A stretch of DNA of 33,870 nt from Betaproteobacteria bacterium (GTDB lineage Bacteria; Pseudomonadota; Gammaproteobacteria; Burkholderiales; SG8-39), in contig JADJPT010000035.1 in the NCBI GenBank assembly GCA_016713125.1, forward strand, positions 1-33,870, written 5' to 3'. A model generated the notes under the pieces. The model worked only from the letters and a program-made list of their open reading frames with translations. It searched no databases and had not been told where the DNA came from. Shown one piece after another: positions 33,544 through 33,870 of the stretch (positions within the stretch are counted from its first letter, which is position 1; every line of letters starts with the position of its first letter). A program made the position numbers and the translations under genes.

Positions 33544-33870
33544 ATGCTTAAACAAGCCATTGCCGTACCCACCACGGCCCCCGCCACGTCCGCCTGGGCG
33601 CTGGCCAGCTGGCCCGCCCATGCTGCTCGCCGCGCTCGGCACCAGCATCGCCAACGTCGGCCTGCCGACCCCTGGCGCAGGCCTTCGACGCCGCCTTCCA
33701 GGACGTGCAGGTGGTGCTCGCCTACCTGCTGGCCGTCACCACCCTGATCGTCGGCGCCGGCCGGCTGGGCGACCTGGTTCAGGCCGCCGGCGGCTGATGC
33801 TGGCCGGCATCGCCTTGTACACGCGGCCTCGCTGCTGGTGCGGCCTCGCGCCCACGCTCGGCTGGCTGGT
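33544..33870 (+). CDS. MFS efflux transporter, N-terminal part, multiply frameshifted
   Basis: This is the start of a major facilitator transporter, probably of the 14-helix drug:proton (EmrB/QacA-like) group, cut by the window end. The MLKQAIAVPTTAPATSAWAL start is followed, across frame changes, by MLLAALGTSIANVGLPT (TM1 pattern), AQAFDAAFQDVQVVLAYLLA (helix 2), VTTLIVGAGRLGDL and RRRLMLAGIALYT, then a fragment of the next helix (GLAPTLGWL). At least five or six small insertions and deletions break it within about 230 bases. That density suggests poor consensus rather than slow decay, but a true pseudogene cannot be excluded. Confidence 0.7.

Overview
The window is high-GC, densely coded bacterial chromosome. 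The gene content points to a betaproteobacterium, probably Burkholderiales or a close relative: a Bug/TctC-type periplasmic receptor, a paaABCDE phenylacetyl-CoA epoxidase operon with a PaaX-type regulator, a single LolC-type permease beside LolD, an RpfE-like gene immediately before recJ, and KTSC and YaeQ genes. This is inferred from gene families and order; no rRNA or tRNA is present to place it. No stretch over 300 bases lacks a gene.

Layout. (1) 2-466: end of a TctC receptor, closed by a hairpin terminator. (2) 564-5550, minus: dctP-dctQ-dctM TRAP transporter, a histidine-phosphatase-fold protein and two PPOX flavoproteins, behind a good sigma-54 (-24/-12) promoter. (3) 5666-9537, minus: paaABCDE, with the paaX regulator divergent at 9640-10542 and a shared promoter/operator between them. 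(4) 10576-16650, minus: two small envelope proteins, a HAD phosphatase, an alpha/beta hydrolase, an unknown protein and ComEC. (5) 16730-20186, plus: DUF2062 protein, RCK potassium channel, small membrane protein, SH3 protein and M48 protease, mostly joined by stop/start overlaps. (6) 20208-23770, minus: CPA1 Na+/H+ antiporter, lolD, lolC. (7) 23800-31188, plus: HugZ-like protein, LysE exporter, DnaQ-exonuclease/GIY-YIG fusion, RpfE-like protein, recJ, exported methyltransferase, KTSC protein, YaeQ. (8) 31233-32372, minus: a Fic protein with an AT-rich upstream region and a palindromic operator. (9) LysR regulator and the start of an MFS transporter.

Functional links. PaaABCE with PaaD converts phenylacetyl-CoA to its ring epoxide, and PaaX would shut off both itself and the operon until phenylacetyl-CoA accumulates. 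The downstream TRAP-flavoprotein cluster may import and process another carboxylate, but its substrate cannot be read from sequence. LolCD and the M48/SH3 genes serve the envelope; ComEC, RecJ and the exonuclease/GIY-YIG protein handle DNA.

Quality caveat. About a dozen genes, including the normally essential lolD, are broken by single 1- or 2-base shifts lying in G/C runs or GCGC tracts. The protein on each side matches one continuous family member, and restoring a base or a GC gives full-length proteins. I treat these as consensus errors and annotate whole genes. The last ~270 bases are much worse. Nothing here is convincingly a new defence or mobile system. The strongest leads are the regulatory architectures (paa, fic, TRAP), apparent leaderless starts, and an exported SAM methyltransferase with a beta-rich tail.
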